This document shows positions 58,902-60,405 of a stretch of 60,405 bases of DNA, piece by piece. Both the position numbers and the translations under genes were made by a program. Below the pieces are notes generated by a model. That model saw only the letters and a list, made by a program, of their open reading frames with translations. It had not been told where the DNA came from and did not search any database. The stretch comes from G013214665 sp964649815 (GTDB lineage Bacteria; Pseudomonadota; Alphaproteobacteria; Rhodobacterales; Rhodobacteraceae). Positions within the stretch are counted from its first letter, which is position 1; each line of letters starts with the position of its first letter. The stretch spans positions 1 to 60,405 of the forward strand of contig CAZYQC010000013.1 of assembly GCA_964649815.1 (NCBI GenBank), given 5' to 3'.

Positions 58902-59884
58902 CTCGCGACGACCGGGATGCAATCCGCCTTGCCCGCAACCAGCACCGAGCAGAACCGGCGCGCCTCGCTGAGATCGGCAAACCCCAGGGCGCGCAGGCGA
59001 TAGAACGTCCGCCCTCCGCTTTGTGCTTTTTGTATAACGCGCTCTTTTCCAACGAAATAATCTTGGAAATTGCCGGATATGCGGTCCCACTCCGACCGCG
59101 CGCTCTTTTCGGAATCGTAAGCACCCAGTTGCACAAGACGTGTGCCCGACGGGATGGATTGCACGTCGGCCTCCTTGACCGCCGCCGTGGCTGGCGTTGC
59201 TGCCACAGGTTCGGGCTTGGGCTGGGTCGCGATACCGTCTGGGCGCACTTGTGGGCGCGATGACCAAGACGGCCCCGGCACGCTGGCGGGGATTGCCGCC
59301 GATTGCGGTGCTGCGTCTGTCAGTGTCGTGGCCGGGATCTGGGCCGCCGCCACCTGAACGCTGGGCGCAGCGTTTGTGTCGTCTGTCAGGCGGATGGGCG
59401 TTTGGCCGTCGGTCAGGCGTGCGACCAGCGCGTCGATGTCATCATCCTCAAGCGCGCGCGCGACATCCAGAGGCGCGGGCTGTTGCACGGGTGCCGCACT
59501 TGGGGTGGGTTCCGGCAGATCTTCGTCAGACAATTCTGGCGGCTTGGGGGCAAGCACAAGCGTGTCGGCAAGCGGTTTGTCAGCCTGTCCAGCGGCCACG
59601 GCGTTCACCGCAAGCCCTTGGTTTCCGGCCAATTGTCCGCCTGGATCCTGGGGGCGGACCCGCATCTCGCCCGCTGCGGCCTGGACGACGGGAATACCGC
59701 TGACGTCGCGCTGTACCAATCTGTAGCCCCAGACGCACAATCCCGCGATCAAGGCGATCGACGCGATAGCGCCAGCCACATTTGTCAGCGACATCAGCGC
59801 GTTGGACGATGTTTCTAAAGTTTCTGGATGCTCCGCCTGGTAAGACTCATACCCAGTCTCCTGGGTGTCTTGCACATATGCCAT
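58898..59884 (-). CDS. SPOR domain protein, single-pass membrane
   Basis: A 328-residue cell-envelope protein. Residues 32-55 (LTNVAGAIASIALIAGLCVW) are a transmembrane helix. A long Pro/Ala/Gln-rich periplasmic linker (about 60-240) leads to a C-terminal SPOR domain (near 250-328: RLVQLGAYDSEKSARSEWDR and YRLRALGFADLSEARRFCSV). SPOR domains bind denuded glycan strands at the septum, so it likely localises to division sites. It lies between argS and nagZ in one operon. Confidence 0.93.
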   Translation of the reverse strand: MAYVQDTQETGYESYQAEHPETLETSSNALMSLTNVAGAIASIALIAGLCVWGYRLVQRDVSGIPVVQAAAGEMRVRPQDPGGQLAGNQGLAVNAVAAGQADKPLADTLVLAPKPPELSDEDLPEPTPSAAPVQQPAPLDVARALEDDDIDALVARLTDGQTPIRLTDDTNAAPSVQVAAAQIPATTLTDAAPQSAAIPASVPGPSWSSRPQVRPDGIATQPKPEPVAATPATAAVKEADVQSIPSGTRLVQLGAYDSEKSARSEWDRISGNFQDYFVGKERVIQKAQSGGRTFYRLRALGFADLSEARRFCSVLVAGKADCIPVVAR

Positions 59885-59961
59885 GTCTGCCTCTCTGCCC
59901 GCGCCTTTTAGCCCTGCGCGGATCAGTCAATGCCTGCTCGAATGGCGATGGCTGCTTGTTG

Positions 59962-60405
59962 TCAGCGCAGCTCTTCCGCCGGTTCCACGCCTAAAATACC
60001 AAGACCCGCTGCAATTACAACGCCGGTGGCACGCGCGAGGGCAATTTTTGACTGGCTAAGCGCCGCATCATCCTGAAGAAACCGCAGCTCTGGCAGCTCG
60101 TTGCCTTTGTTCCACAGCCCGTGGAAGGCGGCCGCCAAATCATAGAGATAAAAAGCGATGCGGTGAGGCTCGTTCGAGCGCGCCGCCGTCTCGACCATCC
60201 GCGGCCATTCCGCCAGCTTGGCGGCCAGCGCGATTTCAGAGGCATGCGCGATGCTGGAGAGGTCCGTCTGCGCCAAGGTGGCGTCAGACGCATCAACGCC
60301 CGCCTCTGCGGCATTGCGCAGAACAGAGGCAACGCGCGCATGGGCGTATTGCACGTAAAAGACCGGGTTTTCGCGGCTTTGTTCCAGCACCTTGTCAAAG
60401 TCAAA
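59962..60405 (-). CDS. argS: Arginyl-tRNA synthetase, 5' part outside window
   Basis: C-terminal 147 residues of a class I arginyl-tRNA synthetase; the frame is open to the right edge. The visible segment contains ENPVFYVQYAHARVASVLRN and EPHRIAFYLYDLAAAFHGLW of the anticodon-binding domain, and the end GLGILGVEPAEELR. KMSKS and HIGH motifs lie outside. It is the first visible gene of the leftward unit that runs through SPOR, nagZ, scpA and scpB. Confidence 0.96.
   Translation of the reverse strand, partial: FDFDKVLEQSRENPVFYVQYAHARVASVLRNAAEAGVDASDATLAQTDLSSIAHASEIALAAKLAEWPRMVETAARSNEPHRIAFYLYDLAAAFHGLWNKGNELPELRFLQDDAALSQSKIALARATGVVIAAGLGILGVEPAEELR

Overview
The window is a GC-rich, gene-dense chromosomal segment of an alphaproteobacterium, almost certainly a Rhodobacterales (Roseobacter-group) species. 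The evidence is the ctrA-sciP pair, the plsX-fabH-ihfA-merR block, DUF6456/DUF6477, DUF1127, TrmFO, the long two-domain dCTP deaminase, OlsB, an MttB-like methyltransferase, a form II CoxSLM cluster and an alphaproteobacterial LexA box (GAAC-N7-GAAC). The genus cannot be fixed from the sequence. Both ends cut genes (cysI on the left, argS on the right), and a 100-N assembly gap at 24705-24804 cuts guaA. There is no phage, insertion sequence or CRISPR array; this is mostly ordinary core chromosome with a few unusual small elements.

Layout. 1-3370: assimilatory sulfur genes cysI-cysH-DUF934 and a ferredoxin-NADP reductase. 3377-5092: a TauD-like dioxygenase and an acidic Ala-rich membrane-anchored protein. 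5093-7955: infC with an AUA start and a strong terminator, then a methanethiol oxidase (SBP56) with a small membrane protein. 7956-14866: a palindrome array, a methyltransferase, and the leftward xdhC, molybdopterin-binding, coxS, coxL, coxM cluster. 15026-16490: bolA, two tiny membrane proteins, grxD and a Rid protein. 16487-21452: zapA with a coiled-coil partner, transketolase, DUF6456/DUF6477. 21456-25047: MttB homologue and guaA, then the gap. 25044-31287: two EamA transporters, a P-loop protein, metA, a hydrolase, ppk2 and a TetR regulator. 31423-34257: rpsI-rplM and a MocR/DUF1127 divergon. 34327-39408: thioesterase, ECHDC3-like protein, a candidate structured RNA, trmFO, gluQ, an IscU-like scaffold. 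39606-45275: recG-ligA, a LexA-box-preceded 42-residue membrane protein, and ctrA-sciP. 45400-50545: mnmA, an HSD10-like dehydrogenase, an ABC-F protein, olsB, bamE. 50627-56141: yceD-rpmF-plsX-fabH, ihfA-merR, tRNA-Pro and dcd. 56221-60405: leftward argS-SPOR-nagZ-scpA-scpB and a 58-residue protein.

How the genes work together. Sulfur and one-carbon chemistry recurs: sulfite to sulfide (cysH/cysI), methanethiol oxidation, O-acylhomoserine formation (metA, with the acetyl-CoA-type Glu111), an orphan MttB-type methyltransferase, Fe-S trafficking (bolA/grxD, IscU-like) and tRNA thiolation (mnmA). Cell-cycle and envelope functions form a second theme (ctrA, sciP, zapA, scpAB, SPOR, nagZ, bamE, olsB).

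The observations most worth following up are the 42-codon membrane protein gene behind recG with a GAAC-N7-GAAC SOS box, the structured RNA with its own terminator upstream of trmFO, the helically phased operator array between mocR and the DUF1127 gene, the AUA start of infC, and an interspersed hairpin element found four times, one copy of which supplies the start of cysH.
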